Shown here: positions 1 through 8,227 of the stretch, in pieces
Layout: each line of letters begins with the position of its first letter
Position numbering within the stretch: position 1 is the stretch's first letter
Virus record (IMG/VR): IMGVR_UViG_3300034355_000185
Location: 1-25,599 of that record
Reading direction: 5' to 3' (one strand)
DNA: 25,599 nt
From: a virus
Notes under the pieces: generated by a model
What the model was told of the DNA's origin: nothing
The model's input: only the letters and a program-made list of their open reading frames with translations
Databases searched by the model: none
Program-made: the position numbers and the translations under genes

Positions 1-758
1 GAACCTGAGGTAGCAGTAATAACGGATTCTGTAACAATATATCTACCAAAAATCGGTATTCCGCCAACCGTTGTGGAAACATTAAAATCTACCGCATCGC
101 CAACAGCATAGGTATGGCCCTGCAAATTAACTCTTACTATTCCATCGTTAATTGCAGTGACAAATTGAGGAACCAATCCCGTAGAAGGAGCGCCAACATG
201 TCCGTTTGTTCCCGTTATTTCATATATATTTGCAGTAACCAGATTATTTATCTGATATCCTTTTGAGGGCAAAAAGCATCCAAAATTCGCGCCATTTGAA
301 CCAAATGATCCAGAAGGTGGAACAGAAGCCTGTGTTTGAAATATTACAGTGCAATATAGTGTGACGTTTCGTCCAACATCATTAACAAATACCCTTGTAT
401 CTGAAAGCGTTGTTGCATTTTGACTTACAATAGTAGGAGATACATCTACCGTTAATGACTTGGGCGTAATAGGAATTGTAATCCATGTATTTGTTGTTGT
501 GTTAAAATAATAGATTGTTAAAGACGTTGTTGATCCAATTGCAAGAAATTTAAAATTGCTCAAACCCTGCCAGGCATGAAGCGCCCGGACAACGCCATAT
601 GTCGCTGAACTATTATTGAAATATACAGAGCCGCCACGCTTTTCAGGCAATTTATCGCGCCAGCGGATGAAATTGGAAAAGGAAATGCCGGCAGCATTGT
701 CCGCAAGGGTTTTTTCCAGATCGACAGAAGGCACAATGCGAAGTGTCTCAAATGGCAT
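1..758 (-). CDS. Tail nozzle / DNA stabilisation protein (P22 gp10, T7 gp12-like), partial
   Basis: The frame opens with ATG at 758 and stays open to the window edge, giving at least 252 residues without a stop; the C-terminus is missing. The N-terminus reads MPFETLRIVPSVDLEKTLAD, and residues ~25-45 contain NFIRWRDKLPEKRGG. This 'start with a few beta strands, then IRxRxGLxxKRGG' pattern is typical of podovirus tail tubular protein B / packaged-DNA stabilisation proteins, which form the beta-propeller nozzle below the adaptor ring. The visible remainder is Ser/Thr/Val-rich and beta-like. The start overlaps the stop of the HNH gene by one base (TAATG). Position directly after adaptor genes supports a distal tail role. 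Family assignment is by N-terminal pattern and synteny. Confidence 0.72.
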   Translation of the reverse strand, partial: MPFETLRIVPSVDLEKTLADNAAGISFSNFIRWRDKLPEKRGGSVYFNNSSATYGVVRALHAWQGLSNFKFLAIGSTTSLTIYYFNTTTNTWITIPITPKSLTVDVSPTIVSQNATTLSDTRVFVNDVGRNVTLYCTVIFQTQASVPPSGSFGSNGANFGCFLPSKGYQINNLVTANIYEITGTNGHVGAPSTGLVPQFVTAINDGIVRVNLQGHTYAVGDAVDFNVSTTVGGIPIFGRYIVTESVITATSG

Positions 759-1249
759 TAGAAAGACCTCGCAAATTTTCCGTGGTATTTATCAGCAGCT
801 ATCTGATACGCAAATGATGCAGCCGCAGAACAATCAAAATTACCAAGCCAGATTTGTTTCTGATTCACCTTGATATCTGCACGCCATTTCCCGCGAAGTT
901 TATGCCATGAAACGCCCTTGATTCCGCTAGTATTATGAGACTGCCTTCCAACATTTCTCATATTTTCTGCCGTATTAGCCTGTCTCAAATTGCATAATCT
1001 ATTGTCGTTTTTAATCCCATTAATATGATCAATCTGATCTTTAGGCCATTTTCCATGAACATAAGCCCAAATAACCCTATGAACACAATACCTATTTTTT
1101 CGGTAATTCATTAAAAATATTAAATAGCCATCTTTGTCTAATGTTCCGATTTTGCCGAGAGTTCTTCCACCAATACGTTGACGCCAAGTAAGATCGCCTG
1201 TTTCTGGATTATAATTAAATATTTCTTTAATATTTTCCGGATTTAACAT
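758..1249 (-). CDS. HNH homing endonuclease with C-terminal AP2 DNA-binding domain
   Basis: A 163-residue protein. Residues ~57-90 hold an HNH core (VHRVIW, then DQIDHINGIKNDNR and NLR), with H57, D74, H75 and N83 as likely nuclease residues. Residues ~107-160 match an AP2/ERF domain: GIKGVSWHKLRGKWRA, WLGNF, an Ala-rich helix and HGKFA. HNH-AP2 proteins of this kind are free-standing homing endonucleases common in phages. The start at 1249 is preferred because GGAGAG lies 7 bases upstream; a longer frame would overlap the adaptor gene deeply. Only one base separates it from the adaptor stop, and its own stop overlaps the nozzle start, so it is inserted in a structural operon with translation coupling kept. 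It is not a structural protein. Confidence 0.9.
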   Translation of the reverse strand: MLNPENIKEIFNYNPETGDLTWRQRIGGRTLGKIGTLDKDGYLIFLMNYRKNRYCVHRVIWAYVHGKWPKDQIDHINGIKNDNRLCNLRQANTAENMRNVGRQSHNTSGIKGVSWHKLRGKWRADIKVNQKQIWLGNFDCSAAASFAYQIAADKYHGKFARSF

Positions 1250-1250
1250 T

Positions 1251-1949
1251 TCATCTCTCCGGAGGCTTAACAGAAGACATAGATGTCCATGACGGTCCGG
1301 CAAATTTTTTCCTAAGCTCTTCAGCATTGGCAGAAGCATATAGTTCTTTATAATTATTATCCCAAAACTCGGCATTATTTGCCGTTCCTACGCCCTTATC
1401 TTGTAAATTTTTAGCAAAAAACGCCATGCTTGCCGACAAGAACAGATCAGGAAGATAATTCGTAAGGAATGTCGTAGGATTACTATAAGACAAAGGCGTG
1501 GGCCTAATTGTTCCTACAACCTCAACACGATATGTAGCATCGGGCCAAGGTCCAAAAATAATCGTATCCTGATCATTCATGGCAAAGTGCTTCGGAACAG
1601 TAGCTCCCGTTGAGCTATTCCACACAGCATCCAGATAGCGTCGATCTACAGGCGTAAGCTGGCGGCGCGTTCCGCTATTTGGCGCAGTAGAAGCAGGTGT
1701 AATTATATTAATGGTCTGGACAGTAACAAATTTTCCAAGACCCGTCGGAAGGGTGAAATTCCTGTTTCCGGCAGTCGTTGAAGCTGTGTCATTTGTTACA
1801 ACTGTGGATAATAAATCCAGTTCGCGGTAAACGCGTTGTTCTGCATAATCTATAGTTGACGGTATCAAAACAGTATAGTCAACATTGTCCGGATTGGTCG
1901 TTATAAACGAAGCAAGCCTAAGCGTGTATGAGGTATAATTCATGCTCAT
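1251..1949 (-). CDS. Tail adaptor protein, SU10-type, paralogue 3 of 3
   Basis: About 232 residues, third of three adjacent paralogues. Shared hallmarks are IDYAEQRVYREL near residue 35, a NFTLP strand, PKHFAMNDQDTIIFGP near the middle, GTIRPTPLS, LPDLFLSASM and a C-terminal LYASANAEELRKKF helix. These fit the phage adaptor family that forms the ring between portal and tail nozzle in SU10-like podoviruses. The start at 1949 overlaps the preceding stop (ATGA); a second in-frame ATG at 1943 is an alternative, giving an N-terminus MNYTSYT more like its neighbours. This copy is the most divergent in the RxxPxP and C-terminal helices and carries a longer tail (SMSSVKPPER). Confidence 0.82.
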   Translation of the reverse strand: MSMNYTSYTLRLASFITTNPDNVDYTVLIPSTIDYAEQRVYRELDLLSTVVTNDTASTTAGNRNFTLPTGLGKFVTVQTINIITPASTAPNSGTRRQLTPVDRRYLDAVWNSSTGATVPKHFAMNDQDTIIFGPWPDATYRVEVVGTIRPTPLSYSNPTTFLTNYLPDLFLSASMAFFAKNLQDKGVGTANNAEFWDNNYKELYASANAEELRKKFAGPSWTSMSSVKPPER

Positions 1950-2623
1950 TGGCTAACTTCCAGATTATAGCGCTTGCGAGTCTCTTCCGCATTGGCGGAG
2001 GCGAACAATGCCTGATATTGCTGCTCCCAGGATTGGGCAATTGCAGCGTTGCCGGCCTCAATGCCAAAATCCCTCATGTTGTTTCCGGCGTATACCATAC
2101 TGGCGGCGACAAACAAATCCGGTAAATTTGTTGTCAAAAATGTCGTCGTATTTGTAGCCGACAATGGAGCCGGACGAATTGTTCCCGTAACTTCAACATT
2201 AAAGGCAGCTCCCGGAGATGGTCCGAATATAGCAGTTTGCTGATCAAGCATATAATACATGGACGGCACCTGAGATGCAGATACCGCTGTATTTGTGGGA
2301 GCAACAACATCAACAAGCTTTTTTGCCGCAGACATAAGAACGTTTCTCGTTCCATTTGCGGCTGTGCTTCCAACTGGAGTAATTATGCTTATTTCTGTAA
2401 CCGTTATAAATGTCCCAAGATTTGTAGGAAGAGTAAATGAACGATTATTTGCAGTGCAATTTGACGAAGAATTACGAATGCGAGTTGATAAAAGATTTAA
2501 CTCTCTGTAAATACGTTGTTCTGCATAATCTATAATTGATGGAAGAAATGCCTGAAATGCCGTAGACGATTTGTCCACAGGAATTTGATTTGCAATTACC
2601 AAAGCGTATTCCAGATAATTCAT
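1946..2623 (-). CDS. Tail adaptor protein, SU10-type, paralogue 2 of 3
   Basis: 225 residues. It has IDYAEQRIYRELNLLSTR near residues 31-48, RSFTLPTNLGTFITV, PSMYYMLDQQTAIFGPSP, GTIRPAPLSATN, LPDLFVAASM and SWEQQYQALFASANAEETRKRY at the C-terminus. The same block order occurs in both flanking genes, so the three arose by tandem duplication. Its start overlaps the upstream paralogue's stop by four bases (ATGA), and its stop overlaps the next start the same way, so the three are probably translated as one coupled unit. Expected role: dodecameric adaptor ring component joining the portal to the nozzle. Whether all three copies are in virions cannot be told from sequence. Confidence 0.83.
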   Translation of the reverse strand: MNYLEYALVIANQIPVDKSSTAFQAFLPSIIDYAEQRIYRELNLLSTRIRNSSSNCTANNRSFTLPTNLGTFITVTEISIITPVGSTAANGTRNVLMSAAKKLVDVVAPTNTAVSASQVPSMYYMLDQQTAIFGPSPGAAFNVEVTGTIRPAPLSATNTTTFLTTNLPDLFVAASMVYAGNNMRDFGIEAGNAAIAQSWEQQYQALFASANAEETRKRYNLEVSQ

Positions 2624-3285
2624 TGTTTATACGCCTCTTCATTAAACCGCTTGCGGGCTTCTTCAGTCTGCGCAGATTTAATTAATAGCTCATATTGAGC
2701 TTCCCATGACTGAGCCTGCTGCGGATTATCAGATTGAGCGCCAAAGTCTCTCATGTAACCGGAGGCAAATATCATGCTAGCGGCAATGAACAAATCCGGG
2801 AAGAAATTTGTTAGCTGTGTCGTTGTATTGCTGACAGACAGAGGCGCCGGCCTGTATGTGCCAAGTATTTCAAGAGTTGTAGATGTGGTGGACGAAGGGC
2901 CAACAATTAGATTTGACTGATCCTTCATATAATACATCGTCGGAAAATTACCCGCCGAAGCGGTATCGCTTGGAGCAAGGTAATCAACCACATTTGAAGG
3001 CATATGCGCAAGCGGCCTGCGGCTTCCGGAAATGAGCGCATTCACATTGCTCACCGTTATGAACGGAATGGAGCCAGTGGCATTCGGAAGGGTAAACGAT
3101 CTTGTATTTGGAGAGAGCGTGCCAGTAACCGTAGCACGCGTAAATATAAGATTTAGCTCACGGTACAATCTTTGTTCTGCGTAATCTATACAACCAGGCA
3201 ACATCGTCTGGAACTGCGTCGTAGACGATTGCGCAGCCATAATATTGGCTATCTGGGCAACATAGGTTGTGTAGGTCAATGCCAT
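2620..3285 (-). CDS. Tail adaptor protein, SU10-type, paralogue 1 of 3
   Basis: 221 residues. Motifs in order: TYTTYVAQIANIM at the N-terminus, MLPGCIDYAEQRLYRELNLI near residues 28-47, RSFTLPNATG, PTMYYMKDQSNLIVGPS, GTYRPAPLS, FFPDLFIAASM and SWEAQYELLIKSAQTEEARKRF. These match the phage adaptor family; the N-terminal TTYVAQIAN and CIDYAEQR blocks look closest to the usual family form, so this may be the ancestral copy. It begins six bases after the connector gene stop. The short spacing, order connector-adaptor-adaptor-adaptor-nozzle and shared strand support a neck assembly operon. Confidence 0.85.
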   Translation of the reverse strand: MALTYTTYVAQIANIMAAQSSTTQFQTMLPGCIDYAEQRLYRELNLIFTRATVTGTLSPNTRSFTLPNATGSIPFITVSNVNALISGSRRPLAHMPSNVVDYLAPSDTASAGNFPTMYYMKDQSNLIVGPSSTTSTTLEILGTYRPAPLSVSNTTTQLTNFFPDLFIAASMIFASGYMRDFGAQSDNPQQAQSWEAQYELLIKSAQTEEARKRFNEEAYKQ

Positions 3286-3291
3286 TTTGGC

Positions 3292-3978
3292 TTACCGGAA
3301 GTAAGAGCGAAGCTGCGGAGAAATCTTTAACGGAACGTTTTCTGTTCCTGCCTGAAGAACCTTTTGCCACGACGCCTGATAAAGAGGCTCAAGGATTTGA
3401 ACCTTATCGGGAGCATAGATAACTGCTAATCGAGAAGCCAAACCCGCCAGAAAGGCATCAAGTTGATACCACGGAACCTCGACGTTTGTCCCATTGGATA
3501 ACTCACTGTCCTGAGCCTGTCGCATCCTGTAATAAGTGAGTGTATACGCTCCATCCTGATTTGCAAGTGGCCAAATGTATAAATTTGGATTGATTAACCT
3601 GTCAAACCAATAGGATGTGGGAAATCCCTGCTGGGTCTTGTTGGCAATCGACGCATAGTCAGTGCGGCTAATCGGCAGGATCAGCCTGTTGATTGCCGGA
3701 TTGTTTCCTTGCGTTATGTATACATCCAAAAGGAAAACTGTATTTGTGGGAATAGTATATGCCGCCTGACCCTGGATAAGGTTTATCGTTCCCGTATCCA
3801 CCTGCCACAGATTGATCCCGTTGCCAGCCCAATTAGACATGAGCATATTGGATTCAAATCGTGCGTCTTCCATGTGCTGCTGGGTAAGCTCAGTTCGGCG
3901 AATGCCACAACGGGCATAAGCGCCAATGACAATCTCACCAAGAGCAGGATTGAACGCATACGTCCCGGATGTGGCCAT
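3292..3978 (-). CDS. Head-to-tail connector, P22 gp4-like tail accessory factor
   Basis: 228 residues. The N-terminal half has EIVIGAYARCGIRRTELTQQHMEDARFESNMLMSNWAGNGINLWQ in pieces, the helical pattern of P22 gp4-like portal-binding proteins (A-R-GI, then a helix ending in LxxW-x-x-x-GI-LW). Downstream are DVYITQ, GFPTSYWFDRLINPNLYIWP and YRMRQAQD, then a helical C-terminus. Such proteins bind beneath the portal and begin tail assembly. The start at 3978 directly abuts the previous gene's TAA, with GGTGAG as a ribosome binding site. It sits immediately before the adaptor genes, as expected. A lytic transglycosylase role, known for P22 gp4 itself, cannot be asserted. Confidence 0.82.
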   Translation of the reverse strand: MATSGTYAFNPALGEIVIGAYARCGIRRTELTQQHMEDARFESNMLMSNWAGNGINLWQVDTGTINLIQGQAAYTIPTNTVFLLDVYITQGNNPAINRLILPISRTDYASIANKTQQGFPTSYWFDRLINPNLYIWPLANQDGAYTLTYYRMRQAQDSELSNGTNVEVPWYQLDAFLAGLASRLAVIYAPDKVQILEPLYQASWQKVLQAGTENVPLKISPQLRSYFR

Positions 3979-4905
3979 TTATCTCACCAAAGTAATGTTT
4001 ATGAGTGCGGAAGGATAATCAGCAGCAGCATTATACAAAGATGTATTGGCGCTGGCAGATTCCCACACAAGTTCGGCGTATTCATCATTTTCCAAAACCA
4101 ACATGTAATCAATACTTACAACCATTCTGGCTTCATTGCCAATCAAACTATAAGCCCTTTTGGTCCAGGGAACATCAACGCCATTTTTTCTTATCCAAAC
4201 ACCCAAAGATGTCTCAAGCGCAACATCGTCCCATTCGACATCAACAGTTTGTCCAGATATTGTGATCGTTTCTGGAAAAGGACCACTGACTGTAATGCTT
4301 GTGGTGCTTACAGGAACAGATGTCGGAGGCTTTACATCTGTGCAGTAAAAGTCCAAAGTCCCGCTAATCCGATACACACCAGCATTTTGAACAGTCAATC
4401 TGCTTGTCGGAGATCCGGTGAGGTAAACGCCATATTGTATGGAAGTTTGATTAAAATTTACAAGATTTTGCGCCGCCAAATTTGCCTGTGTTGACGTTGA
4501 ATAATATGACCCGGAATATCCAGCAAATCCATAATATTGCGTTGTTACGCCGGTTATTGTTTTATTGGCCAGTTCCATGTTTTTGTTTGGAAGAGGCGTA
4601 GCAGGCGTAGGCTCTATCGAAACAATTCCTGTTCCCGATGAAATTGTTCCGCTTGAAGTTGCAGTAAATATTGTTCCGACATTGTTGTTTGCAGAACCCA
4701 ATAAAACAAAATCAGTTGAGCCCGCAAAAGTTATTTTATATTGATTTCCTATTCTTATTTTGGATGCAGGTATATTAATATTATCTATTGCACTATCATA
4801 AATGACAAATCCATTACCCCCACCAGCAATGGCCTGTCCGGTCGTGGGAGTTGTGCCAAATCTTGGGATTCCTCCCCAAATTGTTACTTGGTCATTATTG
4901 GCCAT
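3979..4905 (-). CDS. Tail fibre-associated protein with C-terminal C1q/TNF-like domain
   Basis: 308 residues. The N-terminus (NNDQVTIWGGIPRFG) resembles short phage tail-associated leaders. Residues ~47-100 contain a small beta module, RIGNQYKITFAGSTDFVLLGS then VGTIFTATSSGT, seen repeatedly in tail fibre proteins. The C-terminal ~150 residues (TSRLTVQNAGVYRISGTLDFYC, then VWIRKNGVDVPW, and a final SALINITLVR strand) look like a C1q/TNF jelly roll, a trimeric fold used by phages for receptor or glycan binding. The WIRKNGVDV block recurs in the protein at 10616-11101. It lies between the spike and the connector. Ribosome binding site AGGAAG precedes the ATG closely. Confidence 0.62.
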   Translation of the reverse strand: MANNDQVTIWGGIPRFGTTPTTGQAIAGGGNGFVIYDSAIDNINIPASKIRIGNQYKITFAGSTDFVLLGSANNNVGTIFTATSSGTISSGTGIVSIEPTPATPLPNKNMELANKTITGVTTQYYGFAGYSGSYYSTSTQANLAAQNLVNFNQTSIQYGVYLTGSPTSRLTVQNAGVYRISGTLDFYCTDVKPPTSVPVSTTSITVSGPFPETITISGQTVDVEWDDVALETSLGVWIRKNGVDVPWTKRAYSLIGNEARMVVSIDYMLVLENDEYAELVWESASANTSLYNAAADYPSALINITLVR

Positions 4906-4915
4906 TTCTTCCTAC

Positions 4916-7087
4916 TTAGTTATCAACTCGAAGCGCTCTAAATCCCGTTCCCGCGCTATCAGCAGCCCCAACATTAACTCTTTTAAGTGTTGTCGTTGAG
5001 CCATCATTATGCAAAACAAAAAGATTCGTTGCATTGTTAGCATAAGCAGTTGCTTCTACTTGGAATATTTTAACAGGAGTTACCGGATCGGGACCGGGCG
5101 CAGCCCTTCTGATTTGAAATATATCAAGATCAGAATTAGTAGATACATCCCATCCAGATTTTGACTGATCGTCGAGTAACCAATCTGCACTCCAATTCAT
5201 ATTATTCGTAAAACCAGAAGCAAAAAAGCTTGATTCTCTTGAGTAAAATCTGCCAATTGAACCAGATGGCGAGGGTGTAGTTACGTAACGAGGTAACGGA
5301 TAGTTTTGTATTTCCGCAATATTTTCAGTTGTTCCATTAACTCTAATAGTAAATAATGTTGTTAAGTTTCTTGGATTTGTTCCAGATGTTGCTCTTCTAA
5401 CTTGAAATATATCTAAATCAGAATTAGTGGATACGTCCCAGCCGGGATATGATTCATTATCCAAATTCCAGCTAGTATTCCATTGAATGTTATTCCAAAT
5501 ACCAGCTGCATACCAGCTTGATTCCCTGGCATAAAATCTTGCGCTTGTAGATGTAGCTGTGGGAGTTAAAGTAATTCTAGGGCGCGCAGCACCATATACT
5601 GAAATTCCTTTGTCTTCGGTTTTTGTAAATACAGAATATTCTCCATCGTTAATTTCTTGAGCTATAAATACATCTCCATTAGAAACATTATATTTGCCTA
5701 AAGTCCCGGACTCCACAGTTCCGCCAATTATTTTAACACCAGTAGAGTCGGCGGAAGTAGAGATACCAAATCTCATTTTTTTAGGAACATCTGTATCTTT
5801 TATAAAGATATCAGAAATAAGAACATCTTCGACTTCTGTTAAATGTATCCCATCGTAATTACCCGGATTGCTTTGCCCGACGTTATAAATTAAAGTATCA
5901 GAAATAATAATATTTGCGTGAGTTGTTCCATTTGTAGTATCGCAAAAAATTCCATGACCGCGAGGAGCAAAAATTAAACAATTATTAATTGTTACATTGT
6001 AAATCCTTCCCTGCCCAACAAAATCTCCAAGAACAATAAACCCATGATTTCTTCCAGGAAATCCGTTTTGGCCATCTTCAATAGATTGGCATCCGGAAAT
6101 TGTAACATTATAACTTGCAACAACACTAAACCCTTCAAGGCTATTCCTTTTTGCAATACATCCAACAAGGGTTACATTTCTGGCAAATATTCCAGAGTTA
6201 TTTCCAAAAACATTATATCCGCAGCCAAGATTTAAAAAAGAAAGACACGCCGAAAGCGTGCAGTTATCCGATCCTGGATCAAAGCAAAAACCATCAAAAC
6301 CATTATTACTGCAAACACAATTTGTTCCGGTAATATTTTTTGTTCCGTTATCTATTGCTACCGCAGTAGTAGTGTGATATGTTCCATTTGCGTTATTATC
6401 TGTAAAATAACACTTTTCGTAATGGAAATTAAAACCACCAAATGTTATCATGCCGTTGCCAAGAGCGTTTGTAAAAACGCAATCGTGCATATAAACATTT
6501 GAGCAGCTAACAAAAGCTACCGGGTTTCCAGAATTAACTGGAGCAGATATTTGAGCTGCCTTATTTCCGTCTACAGTAATTCCAATTATTTCAATTCCAT
6601 CAACGCCATTAAAATTTAAAACATCGCTATTAACCAAGGGCGCACATAAGATTTTTGTTGAAGTTGACCCGTCGCCAAATAACACAACGGACTTTATTAT
6701 GTTTATTCTTTTAATTAAATAAGTTCCAGATGGGATGTATATGGCCTTGCCAAGCAATGTTCCTTCTGGTGCAGTTGTATTTGTAGCAGCAATTGCAGAT
6801 AAAAAAGCATTTGTATCGTCGGCTACGCCATCGCCAATTGCCCCATAATCCTTGACATTAAGACAATCTGAAAATCTTGTTTGTAAATATCTGGCAGTAT
6901 TAGCTCCATCTGGCAAAACATTTGAGAAACTAATGTTTCCCGCATAAGCTCCGCCATTTGGCTTAGACAATGACGCAATTTGTCCAGTTGTCAGCTTAAC
7001 GGACGATCCAGCTTGAACGGCCTCTACAAGTTCTCCACCACTAACACCGGCCGATGCAGGAAGATTAGGAATCTGAACATATGCCAT
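4916..7087 (-). CDS. Tail spike, pectate-lyase-like beta-helix protein
   Basis: 723 residues. Residues 1-45 are a docking-type leader (QIPNLPASAGVSGGELVEAV, then SSVKLTTGQIA) shared with two other proteins in the window. Residues ~76-99 are NVKDYGAIGDGVADDTNAF, the hallmark of the Pectate_lyase_3 fold, followed by a long right-handed beta-helix region to ~490 with many short N/G-rich rungs (NVYMHDC, NVTLVGC, NVTISGC, NVTINNC). Residues ~515-580 and ~611-677 are a duplicated module (RFYxRESS, GWDVSTNSDLDIFQ, RRA). Such spikes usually bind and degrade or deacetylate host surface polysaccharide. The start overlaps the upstream stop (TAATG). The substrate is not predictable; composition is notably AT-rich. 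Confidence 0.88.
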   Translation of the reverse strand: MAYVQIPNLPASAGVSGGELVEAVQAGSSVKLTTGQIASLSKPNGGAYAGNISFSNVLPDGANTARYLQTRFSDCLNVKDYGAIGDGVADDTNAFLSAIAATNTTAPEGTLLGKAIYIPSGTYLIKRINIIKSVVLFGDGSTSTKILCAPLVNSDVLNFNGVDGIEIIGITVDGNKAAQISAPVNSGNPVAFVSCSNVYMHDCVFTNALGNGMITFGGFNFHYEKCYFTDNNANGTYHTTTAVAIDNGTKNITGTNCVCSNNGFDGFCFDPGSDNCTLSACLSFLNLGCGYNVFGNNSGIFARNVTLVGCIAKRNSLEGFSVVASYNVTISGCQSIEDGQNGFPGRNHGFIVLGDFVGQGRIYNVTINNCLIFAPRGHGIFCDTTNGTTHANIIISDTLIYNVGQSNPGNYDGIHLTEVEDVLISDIFIKDTDVPKKMRFGISTSADSTGVKIIGGTVESGTLGKYNVSNGDVFIAQEINDGEYSVFTKTEDKGISVYGAARPRITLTPTATSTSARFYARESSWYAAGIWNNIQWNTSWNLDNESYPGWDVSTNSDLDIFQVRRATSGTNPRNLTTLFTIRVNGTTENIAEIQNYPLPRYVTTPSPSGSIGRFYSRESSFFASGFTNNMNWSADWLLDDQSKSGWDVSTNSDLDIFQIRRAAPGPDPVTPVKIFQVEATAYANNATNLFVLHNDGSTTTLKRVNVGAADSAGTGFRALRVDN

Positions 7088-7689
7088 TATAGTGGTCCTG
7101 TCTGTGGTACTTCTTCGTTTCCGTAGGGAAGCCCGGGATCATCATTTCCAGGAACCTGAAAGTTGGTTCCAGGAAACTCATTTAGCCCACCTGGAGGCTC
7201 GCCGGTTTGCTGGGTAACCCTAACATATTCTTCTTGCGCAGAATTTTCTGCTGATAAACATAATGCTCTATTTTCTAACTGTATGCACCCGGACAAATTT
7301 TCCATCAACAACTCATTGTCCAAATACAATTTGGCATTTGATACTCTGGTATCACCTTGCGGTATTGGCAATCCAGTTACAGGATCAGTTAATGGAGTTT
7401 GATATGTTTGGCGAATATTTGTTACAGAATTTTCATAATCTGGAGGTCTGGCATTTAAGATAGGCATTGGATCTGGCGGAATAACTATAACCTTCAACTG
7501 TTGCTGAGGCGTATCGTAGCAATTCTCACATACTAAAATGCGTTTATTGTATAATCCAGATCCGCTATAATCTAATTGCCAGCGGAGGTGGCTATGGCTA
7601 TAGAGAAAGCCACATCGATCACATTGGCCAGCAGCCTGTGGAGAGCGGGAATTTATTCTCGCTCTACCCTCTTTGGATGCATATGCCAT
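7087..7689 (-). CDS. Zinc-ribbon (CxxC) phage protein of unknown function
   Basis: 200 residues. C23-x-x-C26 (CDRCGF) and C54-x-x-C57 (CENC) form a probable zinc ribbon of the type found in small conserved proteins in podovirus-like structural operons. After residue ~65 the protein becomes Pro/Gly/Asn/Gln-rich (PPDPMPILNARPPDYE, PVTGLPIPQGDTRV) and ends with a Pro/Gly-rich tail, which looks disordered or extended. GAGAG lies seven bases before the ATG. Located directly upstream (in transcription) of the tail spike and overlapping its start by one base, so a virion or spike-assembly role is plausible. No enzymatic motif is seen. Confidence 0.7.
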   Translation of the reverse strand: MAYASKEGRARINSRSPQAAGQCDRCGFLYSHSHLRWQLDYSGSGLYNKRILVCENCYDTPQQQLKVIVIPPDPMPILNARPPDYENSVTNIRQTYQTPLTDPVTGLPIPQGDTRVSNAKLYLDNELLMENLSGCIQLENRALCLSAENSAQEEYVRVTQQTGEPPGGLNEFPGTNFQVPGNDDPGLPYGNEEVPQTGPL

Positions 7690-7700
7690 TAATTTTCTCT

Positions 7701-7877
7701 CTATGTATTTTGAGATATATCAGAATTATTACCAATATTATTTATTTCAGCCTGAGCATCAGCTTGGTTTTTTATTTTATATATAAGAAAATTTACCTCG
7801 GCAAATGGCCTTTGACACAAAGCATTAAGAACAACATTCCATTCATTTGCCGTCAAGGTAACAGGTATATTGTCCAT
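7701..7877 (-). CDS. Small conserved-type phage protein, 58 residues
   Basis: A 58-codon frame beginning at ATG 7877 and ending TAG at 7701. It begins MDNIPVTLTANEWNVVLNAL and continues CQRPFAEVNFLIYKI, then a polar Asn/Gln-rich tail. GAGGG lies seven bases upstream of the ATG, and it fills the space between two genes with 11-12 base gaps on both sides, which strongly supports translation. The amphipathic pattern (LTANEWNVVLNAL plus a second helix) looks like the small helical accessory proteins found beside tail fibre genes in many phages. Function unknown. Confidence 0.72.
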   Translation of the reverse strand: MDNIPVTLTANEWNVVLNALCQRPFAEVNFLIYKIKNQADAQAEINNIGNNSDISQNT

Positions 7878-7889
7878 TTTGCCCTCATT

Positions 7890-8210
7890 CTACCATGGGA
7901 GAGGAATAGATTTAACGGTTGGATTTTTCATTTCTTCAATGTTTAGTTTAATTTTGTTTTTGATATTGTCAAGCTCGTAGCCAAGTGATTTAGTAATCCA
8001 TGAACAGACAATTTCTTTGGTCAGATTTTCATAAGAGACAAAATCAGAATATTTGTCATATCCTATTTCATAATTTAAATTTTCATATGACGAAAACCCA
8101 TCATCACTTCCAACGATATTAAAATTTATTATGAACACAACATTTTTCTTATTATCAATATTTGTTTTAACCTGCATTTCATTAATTACGGTTTCATAAA
8201 TTAAAGACAT
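7890..8210 (-). CDS. Small phage protein of DUF7936-like type
   Basis: 106 residues from ATG 8210, chosen because GGGAGGG lies about seven bases upstream; a longer frame up to 8252 would overlap the tail fibre stop. The N-terminal half (IYETVINEMQVKT, then VVFIINFNIVGSDDGFSSYE) forms alternating beta strands with a gap-rich Tyr/Ser linker, similar to short tail-fibre-neighbour proteins in phages that have a 'xxxM-x-V-x ... VxxVxWxxxGxDG' pattern. The C-terminal half contains SWITKSLGYELDNIKNKIK, likely a helix. It follows the large fibre gene and probably assists it (for example in folding); that is inference. Base composition is very AT-rich. Confidence 0.65.
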   Translation of the reverse strand: MSLIYETVINEMQVKTNIDNKKNVVFIINFNIVGSDDGFSSYENLNYEIGYDKYSDFVSYENLTKEIVCSWITKSLGYELDNIKNKIKLNIEEMKNPTVKSIPLPW

Positions 8211-8227
8211 GATTGATCCCTCCCTGA

